From: Euptelea pleiosperma
Lineage: Eukaryota > Streptophyta > Magnoliopsida > Ranunculales > Eupteleaceae
Length of the DNA stretch: 64,000 nt
Direction of reading: 5' to 3'
Assembly: GCA_035048495.1 (NCBI GenBank)
Contig: CM068547.1
Coordinates: 35,447,289-35,511,288 of the forward strand
The notes below the pieces were generated by a model. It saw only the letters and a program-made list of their open reading frames with translations. It did not search any database and was not told the DNA's origin. Position 1 is the first letter of the stretch; each line of letters starts with the position of its first letter. The position numbers and the translations under genes were made by a program. Positions 10,453 to 24,988 of the stretch are shown in pieces.

Positions 10453-13400
10453 GTGTGGTTGCGAAAAATTCACAAGTTATAAGCTTCGGAACGTAACACA
10501 CAAACTGAGTCCAATTTGAGACGTTGATGCACGGATGGAGCTAACTTGTTTCGACTGTCAAGAATCTTGTTCCAACACATCAAATGTGTTGAAACAATAG
10601 TAATGGAAGAGTTTGAGTCCAAAATAAGAGGTCTGGTTGCGAAAATGTCACAAGTTATAGCCTTCGGAATATAACACACAAACTGAGTCCAATTTGAGAC
10701 GTTGACGCATGGATGGAGCTAACTTGTTTCGACGGTCCCAAATCATGTTCCAACACTTAAAATCTGTTGAAAAAATAGTAATGGAAGAGTTAGAGTCCAA
10801 TTACGAGGTGTGGTTGCGAAAAATTCACAAGTTATAAGCTTCGGAACGTAACACACAAACTGAGTCCAATTTGAGACGTTGACGCACGGATGGAGCTAAC
10901 TTGTTTCGACTGTCACGATTCTTGATCCAACAATTCAAATGTGTTGAAACAATGGTAATGGAAGAGATTTAGGCCAATTACGAGTTCCGATTGCAAAAAA
11001 GTCACAAGTTATAGGCTTCGGAATGTAACACACAAACTGAGTCAAATTTGAGACGTTGATGCACGGATTGAGCTAACTTGTTTCGACTGTCAAGAATCTT
11101 GTTCCAACACATCAAATGTGTTTAAACAATAGTAATGGACGAGTTTGAGTCCAATTACGAGGTCCGGTTGCGAAAATGTCACAAGTTATAGCCTTCGGAA
11201 TATAACACACAAACTGAGTCCAATTTGAGACGTTGACGCATGGATGGAGCTAACTTGTTTCGACGGTCCCAAATCATGTTCCAACACTTAAAATCTGTTG
11301 AAAAAATAGTAATGGAAGAGTTAGAGTCCAATTACGAGGTGTGGTTGCGAAAAATTCACAAGTTATAAGCTTCGGAACGTAACACACAAACTGAGTCCAA
11401 TTTGAGACGTTGATGCACGGATGGAGCTAACTTGTTTCGACTGTCAAGAATCTTGTTCCAACACATCAAATGTGTTGAAACAATAGTAATGGAAGAGTTT
11501 GAGTCCAAAATAAGAGGTCTGGTTGCGAAAATGTCACAAGTTATAGCCTTCGGAATATAACACACAAACTGAGTCCAATTTGAGACGTTGACGCATGGAT
11601 GGAGCTAACTTGTTTCGACGGTCCCAAATCATGTTCCAACACTTAAAATCTGTTGAAAAAATAGTAATGGAAGAGTTAGAGTCCAATTACGAGGTGTGGT
11701 TGCGAAAAATTTACAAGTTATAAGCTTCGGAACGTAACACACAAACTGAGTCCAATTTGAGACGTTGACGCACGGATGGAGCTAACTTGTTTCGACTGTC
11801 ACGATTCTTGATCCAACAATTAAAATTTGTTGAAACAATGGTAATGGAAGAGATTTAGGCCAATTACGAGTTCCGATTGCGAAAAAGTCACAAGTTATAG
11901 GCTTCGGAATGTAACACACAAACTGAGTCCAATTTGAGACGTTGATGCACGGATTGAGCTAACTTGTTTCGACTGTCAAGAATCTTGTTCGAACACATCA
12001 AATGTGTTGAAACAATAGTAATGGAAGAGTTTGAGTCCAATTACATGGTCCGATTGCTAAAAGCCCTTAAGTTATAGGCTTCGGAATGTAACAAACGAAC
12101 TGAGTCCAATTTGAGACGTTGACGCACGGATAGAGCTAACTTATTTCGACGGTCCCAAATCATGTTCCAACGATTAAAATCTGTTGAAACAAATGTAATG
12201 GAAGAGTTTGAGTCAAATTACGAGCTCTGGTTGCGAAAACGTCACAAGTTATAGGCTTTGGAATGTAACACACAAACTGAGTCCAATTAGAGACATTGAC
12301 GAACGGATGGAGCAAACTTCTTTCGACTGTCCCGAATTTTACTCCAACACTTCAAATGTGTTTAAACAATAGTAATGGAAGAGTTTGAGTCCAATTACGA
12401 GGTCCAGTTGCGAAAAAGTCACAAGTTATAGGCTTCGGAATGTAACACACAAACTGAGTCCAATCTGAGACGTTGATGCACGGATGGAGCTAACTTGTTT
12501 CGACTGTCAAGAATCTTGTTCCAATACATCAAATGTGTTGAAACAATAGTAATGGAAGAGTTTGAGTCCAAAATAAGAGGTCCGGTTGCGAAAATGTCAC
12601 AAGTTATAGCCTTCGGAATATAACACACAAACTGAGTCCAATTTGAGACGTTGACGCATGGATGGAGCTAACTTGTTTCGACGGTCCCAAATCATGTTCC
12701 AACACTTAAAATCAGTTGAAACAATAGTAATGGAAGAGTTGGAGTCCAATTACGAGGTCTGGTTGCGAAAAATTCACAAGTTATAAGCTTCGGAACGTAA
12801 CACACAAACTGAGTCCAATTTGAGACGTTGACGCACGGATGGAGCTAACTAGTTTCGACTGTCACGAATCTTGTTCCAACACTTCAAATGTGTTTTAAAC
12901 AATAGTAATGGAAGAGTTTGAGTCCAATTACGAGATCCGGTTGCGTAAAAGTCACAAATTATGGGCTTCGGAAGGTAATACACAAACTGAGTCCAATTTG
13001 AGACGTTGACGCACGGATGGAGCAAACTTCTTTCGACTGTCAAGAATCTTGTCCCAACACTGCAAATGTGTTGAAACAATAGTAATGGAAGAGTTTGAGT
13101 CCAAAATAAGAGGTCTGGTTGCGAAAACGTCACAAGTTATAGCCTTCGGAATATAACACACAAACTGAGTCCAATTTGAGACGTTGACGCATGGATAGAG
13201 CTAACTTGTTTCGACGGTCCCAAATCATGTTCCAACACTTAAAATCTGTTGAAACAATTGTAATGGAAGAGTTTGAGTCAAATTACGAGCTCTGGTTGCG
13301 AAAACGTCACAAGTTATAGGCTTCGGAATGTAACACACAAACTGAGTATAATTAGAGACATTGACGAACGGATGGAGCAAACTTCTTTCGACTGTCCCGA

Positions 13401-14352
13401 ATTTTACTCCAACACTTCAAATGTGTTGAAACAATAGTAATGGAAGAGTTTGAGTCCAATTACGAGGTCCAGTTGCGAAAAAGTCACAAGTTATAGGCTT
13501 CGGAATGTAACACACAAACTGAGTCCAATCTGAGACGTTGATGCACGGATGGAGCTAACTTGTTTCGACTGTCAAGAATCTTGTTCCAATACATCAAATC
13601 TGTTGAAACAATAGTAATGGAAGAGTTTGAGTCCAAAATAAGAGGTCCGGTTGCGAAAATGTCACAAGTTATAGCCTTCGGAATATAACACACAAACTGA
13701 GTCCAATTTGAGACATTGACGCATGGATGGAGCTAACTCGTTTCGACGGTCCCAAATCATGTTCCAACACTTAAAATCTGTTGAAACAATAGTAATGGAA
13801 GAGTTGGAGTCCAATTACGAGGTGTGGTTGCGAAAAATTCACAAGTTATAAGATTCGGAACATAACACACAAACTGAGTCCAATTTGAGACGTTGACGCA
13901 CGGATGGAGCTAACTAGTTTCGACTGTCACGAATCTTGTTCCAACACTTCAAATGTGTTGAAACAATAGTAATGGAAGAGTTTGAGTCCAATTACGAGGT
14001 CCGGTTGCGAAAAAGTCACAAGTTATGGGCTTCGGAAGGTAACACACAAACTGAGTCCAATTTGAGACGTTGACGCACGGATGGAGCAAACTTCTTTCGA
14101 CTGTCAAGAATCTTGTCCCAACACTGCAAATGTGTTGAAACAATAGTAATTGAAGAGTTGGAGTCCAATTACGAGGTCTGGTTGCGAAAAATTCACAAGT
14201 TATAAGCTTCGGAATATAACACACAAACTGAGTCCAATTTGAGACGTTGACGCATGGATGGAGCTAACTTGTTTCGACGGTCCCAAATCATGTTCCAACA
14301 CTTAAAATCTGTTGAAAAAATAGTAATGGAAGAGTTAGAGTCCAATTACGAG
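10453..14352 (+). repeat. Rearranged satellite block, 22 monomers (3900 bp)
   Basis: Order is A C A B C A C A B D E F C A G C E' F C A G' C'. It resembles the 17-monomer unit with an extra A C pair in the first half and an added E' F C A G' C' run. Markers include aaaaatttacaag near 11705, shared with 18270 and 22170, and a one-base insertion (gtgttttaaac) near 12890. The stretch from type F at 13467 to about 14230 is nearly the same as 24989-25750, including aagattcgg and gctaactcg, so the two places share a source about 11.5 kb apart. Confidence 0.8.
13290..13466 (+). repeat. Representative type E' monomer
   Basis: 177 bp. Type E with cttcggaatg in place of ctttggaatg and gagtataattagag in place of gagtccaattagag. 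It follows C without an intervening D at 13290, 23748, 24812 and 26760, but follows D near 28.0 and 32.1 kb. Confidence 0.85.
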
Positions 14353-17300
14353 GTGTGGTTGCGAAAAATTCACAAGTTATAAGCTTCGGAACGTAACACA
14401 CAAACTGAGTCCAATTTGAGACGTTGACGCACGGATGGAGCTAACTTGTTTCGACTGTCACGATTCTTGATCCAACAATTAAAATTTGTTGAAACAATGG
14501 TAATGGAAGAGATTTAGGCCAATTACGAGTTCCGATTGCGAAAAAGTCACAAGTTATAGGCTTCGGAATGTAACACACAAACTGAGTCCAATTTGAGACG
14601 TTGATGCACGGATTGAGCTAACTTGTTTCGACTGTCAAGAATCTTGTTCGAACACATCAAATGTGTTGAAACAATAGTAATGGAAGAGTTTGAGTCCAAT
14701 TACATGGTCCGATTGCTAAAAGCCCTTAAGTTATAGGCTTCGGAATGTAACAAACGAACTGAGTCCAATTTGAGACGTTGACGCACGGATAGAGCTAACT
14801 TATTTCGACGGTCCCAAATCATGTTCCAACGATTAAAATCTGTTGAAACAATTGTAATGGAAGAGTTTGAGTCAAATTACGAGCTCTGGTTGCGAAAACG
14901 TCACAAGTTATAGGCTTTGGAATGTAACACACAAACTGAGTCCAATTAGAGACATTGACGAACGGATGGAGCAAACTTCTTTCGACTGTCCCGAATTTTA
15001 CTCCAACACTTCAAATGTGTTGAAACAATAGTAATGGAAGAGTTTGAGTCCAATTACGAGGTCCAGTTGCGAAAAAAGTCACAAGTTATAGGCTTCGGAA
15101 TGTAACACACAAACTGAGTCCAATCTGAGACGTTGATGCACGGATGGAGCTAACTTGTTTCGACTGTCAAGAATCTTGTTCCAATACATCAAATGTGTTG
15201 AAACAATAGTAATGGAAGAGTTTGAGTCCAAAATAAGAGGTCCGGTTGCGAAAATGTCACAAGTTATAGCCTTCGGAATATAACACACAAACTGAGTCCA
15301 ATTTGAGACGTTGACGCATGGATGGAGCTAACTTGTTTCGACGGTCCCAAATCATGTTCCAACACTTAAAATCTGTTGAAACAATAGTAATGGAAGAGTT
15401 GGAGTCCAATTACGAGGTCTGGTTGCGAAAAATTCACAAGTTATAAGCTTCGGAACGTAACACACAAACTGAGTCCAATTTGAGACGTTGACGCACGGAT
15501 GGAGCTAACTAGTTTCGACTGTCACGAATCTTGTTCCAACACTTCAAATGTGTTGAAACAATAGTAATGGAAGAGTTTGAGTCCAATTACGAGATCCGGT
15601 TGCGTAAAAGTCACAAATTATGGGCTTCGGAAGGTAATACACAAACTGAGTCCAATTTGAGACGTTGACGCACGGATGGAGCAAACTTCTTTCGACTGTC
15701 AAGAATCTTGTCCCAACACTGCAAATGTGTTGAAACAATAGTAATGGAAGAGTTTGAGTCCAAAATAAGAGGTCTGGTTGCGAAAACGTCACAAGTTATA
15801 GCCTTCGGAATATAACACACAAACTGCGTCCAATTTGAGACGTTGACGCATGGATAGAGCTAACTTGTTTCGACGGTCCCAAATCATGTTCCAACACTTA
15901 AAATCTGTTGAAAAAATAGTAATGGAAGAGTTAGAGTCCAATTACGAGGTGTGGTTGCGAAAAATTCACAAGTTATAAGCTTCGGAACGTAACACACAAA
16001 CTGAGTCCAATTTGAGACGTTGACGCACGGATGGAGCTAACTTGTTTCGACTGTCACGATTCTTGATCCAACAATTCAAATGTGTTGAAACAATGGTAAT
16101 GGAAGAGATTTAGGCCAATTACGAGGTCCGATTGCGAAAAAGTCACAAGTAATAGGCTTCGGAATGTAACACACAAACTGAGTCCAATTTGAGACGTTGA
16201 TGCACGGATTGAGCTAACTTGTTTCGACTGTCAAGAATCTTGTTCCAACACATCAAATGTGTTTAAACAATAGTAATGGACGAGTTTGAGTCCAATTACA
16301 AGGTCCGGTTGCGAAAATGTCACAAGTTATAGCCTTCGGAATATAACACACAAACTGAGTCCAATTTGAGACGTTGACGCATGGATGGAGCTAACTTGTT
16401 TCGACGGTCCCAAATCATGTTCCAACACTTAAAATCTGTTTAAACAATAGTAATTGAAGAGTTGGAGTCCAATTACGAGGTGTGGTTGCGAAAAATTCAC
16501 AAGTTATAAGCTTCGGAACGTAACACACAAACTGAGTCCAATTTGAGACGTTGATGCACGGATGGAGCTAACTTGTTTCGACTGTCAAGAATCTTGTTCC
16601 AACACATCAAATGTGTTGAAACAATAGTAATGGAAGAGTTTGAGTCCAAAATAAGAGGTCTGGTTGCGAAAATGTCACAAGTTATAGCCTTCGGAATATA
16701 ACACACAAACTGAGTCCAATTTGAGACGTTGACGCATGGATGGAGCTAACTTGTTTCGACGGTCCCAAATCATGTTCCAACACTTAAAATCTGTTGAAAA
16801 AATAGTAATGGAAGAGTTAGAGTCCAATTACGAGGTGTGGTTGCGAAAAATTCACAAGTTATAAGCTTCGGAACGTAACACACAAACTGAGTCCAATTTG
16901 AGACGTTGACGCACGGATGGAGCTAACTTGTTTCGACTGTCACGATTCTTGATCCAACAATTCAAATGTGTTGAAACAATGGTAATGGAAGAGATTTAGG
17001 CCAATTACGTGTTCCGATTGCGAAAAAGTCACAAGTTATAGGCTTCGGAATGTAACACACAAACTGAGTCCAATTTGAGACGTTGATGTACGGATTGAGC
17101 TAACTTGTTTCGACTGTCAAGAATCTTGTTCGAACACATCAAATGTGTTGAAACAATAGTAATGGAAGAGTTTGAGTCCAATTACATGGTCCGATTACTA
17201 AAAGCCCTTAAGTTATAGGCTTCGGAATGTAACAAACGAACTGAGTCCAATTTGAGACGTTGACGCACGGATAGAGCTAACTTATTTCGACGGTCCCAAA

Positions 17301-18252
17301 TCATGTTCCAACAATTAAAATCTGTTGAAACAATTGTAATGGAAGAGTTGGAGTCAAATTACGAGCTCTGGTTGCGAAAACGTCACAAGTTATAGGCTTT
17401 GGAATGTAACACACAAACTGAGTCCAATTAGAGACATTGACGAACGGATGGAGCAAACTTCTTTCGACTGTCCCGAATTTTACTCCAACACTTCAAATGT
17501 GTTGAAACAATAGTAATGGAAGAGTTTGAGTCCAATTACGAGGTCCAGTGGCGAAAAAGTCACAAGTTATAGGCTTCGGAATGTAACACACAAACTGAGT
17601 CCAATCTGAGACGTTGATGCACGGATGGAGCTAACTTGTTTCGACTGTCAAGAATCTTGTTCCAATACATCAAATCTGTTGAAACAATAGTAATGGAAGA
17701 GTTTGAGTCCAAAATAAGAGGTCCGGTTGCGAAAATGTCACAAGTTATAGCCTTCGGAATATAACACACAAACTGAGTCCAATTTGAGACGTTGACGCAT
17801 GGATGGAGCTAACTTGTTTCGACGGTCCCAAATCATGTTCCAACACTTAAAATCTGTTTAAACAATAGTAATGGAATAGTTGGAGTCCAATTACGAGGTG
17901 TGGTTGCGAAAAATTCACAAGTTATAAGCTTCGGAACGTAACACACAAACTGAGTCCAATTTGAGACGTTGATGCACGGATGGAGCTAACTTGTTTCGAC
18001 TGTCAAGAATCTTGTTCCAACACATCAAATGTGTTGAAACAATAGTAATGGAAGAGTTTGAGTCCAAAATAAGAGGTCTGGTTGCGAAAATGTCACAAGT
18101 TATAGCCTTCGGAATATAACACACAAACTGAGTCCAATTTGAGACGTTGACGCATGGATGGAGCTAACTTGTTTCGACGGTCCCAAATCATGTTCCAACA
18201 CTTAAAATCTGTTGAAAAAATAGTAATGGAAGAGTTAGAGTCCAATTACGAG
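14353..18252 (+). repeat. 22-monomer higher-order unit, copy 1 (3900 bp)
   Basis: Order is A B D E F C A G C A B C A C A B D E F C A C. The copy at 18253 matches at an offset of 3900 bp. Shared uncommon variants: gcgaaaaaagtc with one extra a in type F (15069 and 18969), aaactgcgtcc (15821 and 19721), cacaagtaatagg (16143 and 20043), attacaaggtcc (16296 and 20196), gatgtacgg (17084 and 20984) and ccagtggcg (17543 and 21443). The first ~25 bases differ (attcac here, atttac in the next copy), so the left break lies just inside the first monomer. Confidence 0.9.
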
Positions 18253-21200
18253 GTGTGGTTGCGAAAAATTTACAAGTTATAAGCTTCGGAACGTAACACA
18301 CAAACTGAGTCCAATTTGAGACGTTGACGCACGGATGGAGCTAACTTGTTTCGACTGTCACGATTCTTGATCCAACAATTAAAATTTGTTGAAACAATGG
18401 TAATGGAAGAGATTTAGGCCAATTACGAGTTCCGATTGCGAAAAAGTCACAAGTTATAGGCTTCGGAATGTAACACACAAACTGAGTCCAATTTGAGACG
18501 TTGATGCACGGATTGAGCTAACTTGTTTCGACTGTCAAGAATCTTGTTCGAACACATCAAATGTGTTGAAACAATAGTAATGGAAGAGTTTGAGTCCAAT
18601 TACATGGTCCGATTGCTAAAAGCCCTTAAGTTATAGGCTTCGGAATGTAACAAACGAACTGAGTCCAATTTGAGACGTTGACGCACGGATAGAGCTAACT
18701 TATTTCGACGGTCCCAAATCATGTTCCAACGATTAAAATCTGTTGAAACAATTGTAATGGAAGAGTTTGAGTCAAATTACGAGCTCTGGTTGCGAAAACG
18801 TCACAAGTTATAGGCTTTGGAATGTAACACACAAACTGAGTCCAATTAGAGACATTGACGAACGGATGGAGCAAACTTCTTTCGACTGTCCCGAATTTTA
18901 CTCCAACACTTCAAATGTGTTGAAACAATAGTAATGGAAGAGTTTGAGTCCAATTACGAGGTCCAGTTGCGAAAAAAGTCACAAGTTATAGGCTTCGGAA
19001 TGTAACACACAAACTGAGTCCAATCTGAGACGTTGATGCACGGATGGAGCTAACTTGTTTCGACTGTCAAGAATCTTGTTCCAATACATCAAATGTGTTG
19101 AAACAATAGTAATGGAAGAGTTTGAGTCCAAAATAAGAGGTCCGGTTGCGAAAATGTCACAAGTTATAGCCTTCGGAATATAACACACAAACTGAGTCCA
19201 ATTTGAGACGTTGACGCATGGATGGAGCTAACTTGTTTCGACGGTCCCAAATCATGTTCCAACACTTAAAATCTGTTGAAACAATAGTAATGGAAGAGTT
19301 GGAGTCCAATTACGAGGTCTGGTTGCGAAAAATTCACAAGTTATAAGCTTCGGAACGTAACACACAAACTGAGTCCAATTTGAGACGTTGACGCACGGAT
19401 GGAGCTAACTAGTTTCGACTGTCACGAATCTTGTTCCAACACTTCAAATGTGTTGAAACAATAGTAATGGAAGAGTTTGAGTCCAATTACGAGATCCGGT
19501 TGCGTAAAAGTCACAAATTATGGGCTTCGGAAGGTAATACACAAACTGAGTCCAATTTGAGACGTTGACGCACGGATGGAGCAAACTTCTTTCGACTGTC
19601 AAGAATCTTGTCCCAACACTGCAAATGTGTTGAAACAATAGTAATGGAAGAGTTTGAGTCCAAAATAAGAGGTCTGGTTGCGAAAACGTCACAAGTTATA
19701 GCCTTCGGAATATAACACACAAACTGCGTCCAATTTGAGACGTTGACGCATGGATAGAGCTAACTTGTTTCGACGGTCCCAAATCATGTTCCAACACTTA
19801 AAATCTGTTGAAAAAATAGTAATGGAAGAGTTAGAGTCCAATTACGAGGTGTGGTTGCGAAAAATTCACAAGTTATAAGCTTCGGAACGTAACACACAAA
19901 CTGAGTCCAATTTGAGACGTTGACGCACGGATGGAGCTAACTTGTTTCGACTGTCACGATTCTTGATCCAACAATTCAAATGTGTTGAAACAATGGTAAT
20001 GGAAGAGATTTAGGCCAATTACGAGGTCCGATTGCGAAAAAGTCACAAGTAATAGGCTTCGGAATGTAACACACAAACTGAGTCCAATTTGAGACGTTGA
20101 TGCACGGATTGAGCTAACTTGTTTCGACTGTCAAGAATCTTGTTCCAACACATCAAATGTGTTTAAACAATAGTAATGGACGAGTTTGAGTCCAATTACA
20201 AGGTCCGGTTGCGAAAATGTCACAAGTTATAGCCTTCGGAATATAACACACAAACTGAGTCCAATTTGAGACGTTGACGCATGGATGGAGCTAACTTGTT
20301 TCGACGGTCCCAAATCATGTTCCAACACTTAAAATCTGTTTAAACAATAGTAATTGAAGAGTTGGAGTCCAATTACGAGGTGTGGTTGCGAAAAATTCAC
20401 AAGTTATAAGCTTCGGAACGTAACACACAAACTGAGTCCAATTTGAGACGTTGATGCACGGATGGAGCTAACTTGTTTCGACTGTCAAGAATCTTGTTCC
20501 AACACATCAAATGTGTTGAAACAATAGTAATGGAAGAGTTTGAGTCCAAAATAAGAGGTCTGGTTGCGAAAATGTCACAAGTTATAGCCTTCGGAATATA
20601 ACACACAAACTGAGTCCAATTTGAGACGTTGACGCATGGATGGAGCTAACTTGTTTCGACGGTCCCAAATCATGTTCCAACACTTAAAATCTGTTGAAAA
20701 AATAGTAATGGAAGAGTTAGAGTCCAATTACGAGGTGTGGTTGCGAAAAATTCACAAGTTATAAGCTTCGGAACGTAACACACAAACTGAGTCCAATTTG
20801 AGACGTTGACGCACGGATGGAGCTAACTTGTTTCGACTGTCACGATTCTTGATCCAACAATTCAAATGTGTTGAAACAATGGTAATGGAAGAGATTTAGG
20901 CCAATTACGTGTTCCGATTGCGAAAAAGTCACAAGTTATAGGCTTCGGAATGTAACACACAAACTGAGTCCAATTTGAGACGTTGATGTACGGATTGAGC
21001 TAACTTGTTTCGACTGTCAAGAATCTTGTTCGAACACATCAAATGTGTTGAAACAATAGTAATGGAAGAGTTTGAGTCCAATTACATGGTCCGATTACTA
21101 AAAGCCCTTAAGTTATAGGCTTCGGAATGTAACAAACGAACTGAGTCCAATTTGAGACGTTGACGCACGGATAGAGCTAACTTATTTCGACGGTCCCAAA

Positions 21201-22152
21201 TCATGTTCCAACAATTAAAATCTGTTGAAACAATTGTAATGGAAGAGTTGGAGTCAAATTACGAGCTCTGGTTGCGAAAACGTCACAAGTTATAGGCTTT
21301 GGAATGTAACACACAAACTGAGTCCAATTAGAGACATTGACGAACGGATGGAGCAAACTTCTTTCGACTGTCCCGAATTTTACTCCAACACTTCAAATGT
21401 GTTGAAACAATAGTAATGGAAGAGTTTGAGTCCAATTACGAGGTCCAGTGGCGAAAAAGTCACAAGTTATAGGCTTCGGAATGTAACACACAAACTGAGT
21501 CCAATCTGAGACGTTGATGCACGGATGGAGCTAACTTGTTTCGACTGTCAAGAATCTTGTTCCAATACATCAAATCTGTTGAAACAATAGTAATGGAAGA
21601 GTTTGAGTCCAAAATAAGAGGTCCGGTTGCGAAAATGTCACAAGTTATAGCCTTCGGAATATAACACACAAACTGAGTCCAATTTGAGACGTTGACGCAT
21701 GGATGGAGCTAACTTGTTTCGACGGTCCCAAATCATGTTCCAACACTTAAAATCTGTTTAAACAATAGTAATGGAATAGTTGGAGTCCAATTACGAGGTG
21801 TGGTTGCGAAAAATTCACAAGTTATAAGCTTCGGAACGTAACACACAAACTGAGTCCAATTTGAGACGTTGATGCACGGATGGAGCTAACTTGTTTCGAC
21901 TGTCAAGAATCTTGTTCCAACACATCAAATGTGTTGAAACAATAGTAATGGAAGAGTTTGAGTCCAAAATAAGAGGTCTGGTTGCGAAAATGTCACAAGT
22001 TATAGCCTTCGGAATATAACACACAAACTGAGTCCAATTTGAGACGTTGACGCATGGATGGAGCTAACTTGTTTCGACGGTCCCAAATCATGTTCCAACA
22101 CTTAAAATCTGTTGAAAAAATAGTAATGGAAGAGTTAGAGTCCAATTACGAG
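18253..22152 (+). repeat. 22-monomer higher-order unit, copy 2 (3900 bp)
   Basis: Tandem partner of 14353-18252 with the same order, length and private variants. Similarity continues about 700 bp into the next segment (A B D E from 22153). It then fades: type F at 22861 has the normal number of a residues, and a private ttgagaaaacg appears near 22690. Confidence 0.9.
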
Positions 22153-22860
22153 GTGTGGTTGCGAAAAATTTACAAGTTATAAGCTTCGGAACGTAACACA
22201 CAAACTGAGTCCAATTTGAGACGTTGACGCACGGATGGAGCTAACTTGTTTCGACTGTCACGATTCTTGATCCAACAATTAAAATTTGTTGAAACAATGG
22301 TAATGGAAGAGATTTAGGCCAATTACGAGTTCCGATTGCGAAAAAGTCACAAGTTATAGGCTTCGGAATGTAACACACAAACTGAGTCCAATTTGAGACG
22401 TTGATGCACGGATTGAGCTAACTTGTTTCGACTGTCAAGAATCTTGTTCGAACACATCAAATGTGTTGAAACAATAGTAATGGAAGAGTTTGAGTCCAAT
22501 TACATGGTCCGATTGCTAAAAGCCCTTAAGTTATAGGCTTCGGAATGTAACAAACGAACTGAGTCCAATTTGAGACGTTGACGCACGGATAGAGCTAACT
22601 TATTTCGACGGTCCCAAATCATGTTCCAACGATTAAAATCTGTTGAAACAATTGTAATGGAAGAGTTTGAGTCAAATTACGAGCTCTGGTTGAGAAAACG
22701 TCACAAGTTATAGGCTTTGGAATGTAACACACAAACTGAGTCCAATTAGAGACATTGACGAACGGATGGAGCAAACTTCTTTCGACTGTCCCGAATTTTA
22801 CTCCAACACTTCAAATGTGTTGAAACAATAGTAATGGAAGAGTTTGAGTCCAATTACGAG
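22153..22860 (+). repeat. Truncated third copy of the 22-monomer unit
   Basis: Four monomers (A B D E) continue the 22-monomer unit, including the aaaaatttacaag variant near 22170. They then pass into the 6-monomer units. This is a remnant of the unit cut short by a later exchange. Confidence 0.7.
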
Positions 22861-23924
22861 GTCCAGTTGCGAAAAAGTCACAAGTTATAGGCTTCGGAAT
22901 GTAACACACAAACTGAGTCCAATCTGAGACGTTGATGCACGGATGGAGCTAACTTGTTTCGACTGTCAAGAATCTTGTTCCAATACATCAAATGTGTTGA
23001 AACAATAGTAATGGAAGAGTTTGAGTCCAAAATAAGAGGTCCGGTTGCGAAAATGTCACAAGTTATAGCCTTCGGAATATAACACACAAACTGAGTCCAA
23101 TTTGAGACGTTGACGCATGGATGGAGCTAACTTGTTTCGACGGTCCCAAATCATGTTCCAACACTTAAAATCTGTTGAAACAATAGTAATGGAAGAGTTG
23201 GAGTCCAATTACGAGGTCTGGTTGCGAAAAATTCACAAGTTATAAGCTTCGGAACGTAACACACAAACTGAGTCCAATTTGAGACGTTGACGCACGGATG
23301 GAGCTAACTAGTTTCGACTGTCACGAATCTTGTTCCAACACTTCAAATGTGTTTAAACAATAGTAATGGAAGAGTTTGAGTCCAATTACGAGATCCGGTT
23401 GCGTAAAAGTCACAAATTATGGGCTTCGGAAGGTAATACACAAACTGAGTCCAATTTGAGACGTTGACGCACGGATGGAGCAAACTTCTTTCGACTGTCA
23501 AGAATCTTGTCCCAACACTGCAAATGTGTTGAAACAATAGTAATGGAAGAGTTTGAGTCCAAAATAAGAGGTCTGGTTGCGAAAACGTCACAAGTTATAG
23601 CCTTCGGAATATAACACACAAACTGAGTCCAATTTGAGACGTTGACGCATGGATAGAGCTAACTTGTTTCGACGGTCCCAAATCATGTTCCAACACTTAA
23701 AATCTGTTGAAACAATTGTAATGGAAGAGTTTGAGTCAAATTACGAGCTCTGGTTGCGAAAACGTCACAAGTTATAGGCTTCGGAATGTAACACACAAAC
23801 TGAGTATAATTAGAGACATTGACGAACGGATGGAGCAAACTTCTTTCGACTGTCCCGAATTTTACTCCAACACTTCAAATGTGTTGAAACAATAGTAATG
23901 GAAGAGTTTGAGTCCAATTACGAG
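22861..23924 (+). repeat. 6-monomer unit F C A G C E', copy 1 (1064 bp)
   Basis: Starts with type F (gtccag) and ends with E' (gagtataatt). Its second half (G C E') matches copy 2, but its first half lacks the copy 2 variants caaatctgttg, gctaactcg and aagattcgg. The split similarity points to an exchange inside the unit. Confidence 0.8.
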
Positions 23925-24988
23925 GTCCAGTTGCGAAAAAGTCACAAGTTATAGGCTTCGGAATGTAACACACAAACTGAGTCCAATCTGAGACGTTGAT
24001 GCACGGATGGAGCTAACTTGTTTCGACTGTCAAGAATCTTGTTCCAATACATCAAATCTGTTGAAACAATAGTAATGGAAGAGTTTGAGTCCAAAATAAG
24101 AGGTCCGGTTGCGAAAATGTCACAAGTTATAGCCTTCGGAATATAACACACAAACTGAGTCCAATTTGAGACATTGACGCATGGATGGAGCTAACTCGTT
24201 TCGACGGTCCCAAATCATGTTCCAACACTTAAAATCTGTTGAAACAATAGTAATGGAAGAGTTGGAGTCCAATTACGAGGTGTGGTTGCGAAAAATTCAC
24301 AAGTTATAAGATTCGGAACATAACACACAAACTGAGTCCAATTTGAGACGTTGACGCACGGATGGAGCTAACTAGTTTCGACTGTCACGAATCTTGTTCC
24401 AACACTTCAAATGTGTTTAAACAATAGTAATGGAAGAGTTTGAGTCCAATTACGAGATCCGGTTGCGTAAAAGTCACAAATTATGGGCTTCGGAAGGTAA
24501 TACACAAACTGAGTCCAATTTGAGACGTTGACGCACGGATGGAGCAAACTTCTTTCGACTGTCAAGAATCTTGTCCCAACACTGCAAATGTGTTGAAACA
24601 ATAGTAATGGAAGAGTTTGAGTCCAAAATAAGAGGTCTGGTTGCGAAAACGTCACAAGTTATAGCCTTCGGAATATAACACACAAACTGAGTCCAATTTG
24701 AGACGTTGACGCATGGATAGAGCTAACTTGTTTCGACGGTCCCAAATCATGTTCCAACACTTAAAATCTGTTGAAACAATTGTAATGGAAGAGTTTGAGT
24801 CAAATTACGAGCTCTGGTTGCGAAAACGTCACAAGTTATAGGCTTCGGAATGTAACACACAAACTGAGTATAATTAGAGACATTGACGAACGGATGGAGC
24901 AAACTTCTTTCGACTGTCCCGAATTTTACTCCAACACTTCAAATGTGTTGAAACAATAGTAATGGAAGAGTTTGAGTCCAATTACGAG
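23925..24988 (+). repeat. 6-monomer unit F C A G C E', copy 2 (1064 bp)
   Basis: Same order as copy 1 and exactly 1064 bp later. Its first half carries gctaactcg near 24190 and aagattcggaacataac near 24307, which recur 1064 bp later in copy 3. Confidence 0.85.

Noticed and set aside
13949..14224. A 91-codon minus-strand frame with repeated NWTQ-like segments resembling a repeat protein
   Set aside because: The repetition is the 11-bp internal repeat of the satellite read in one frame. The same stretch in sibling copies is open or broken according to single-base changes, with no sign of selection on protein.
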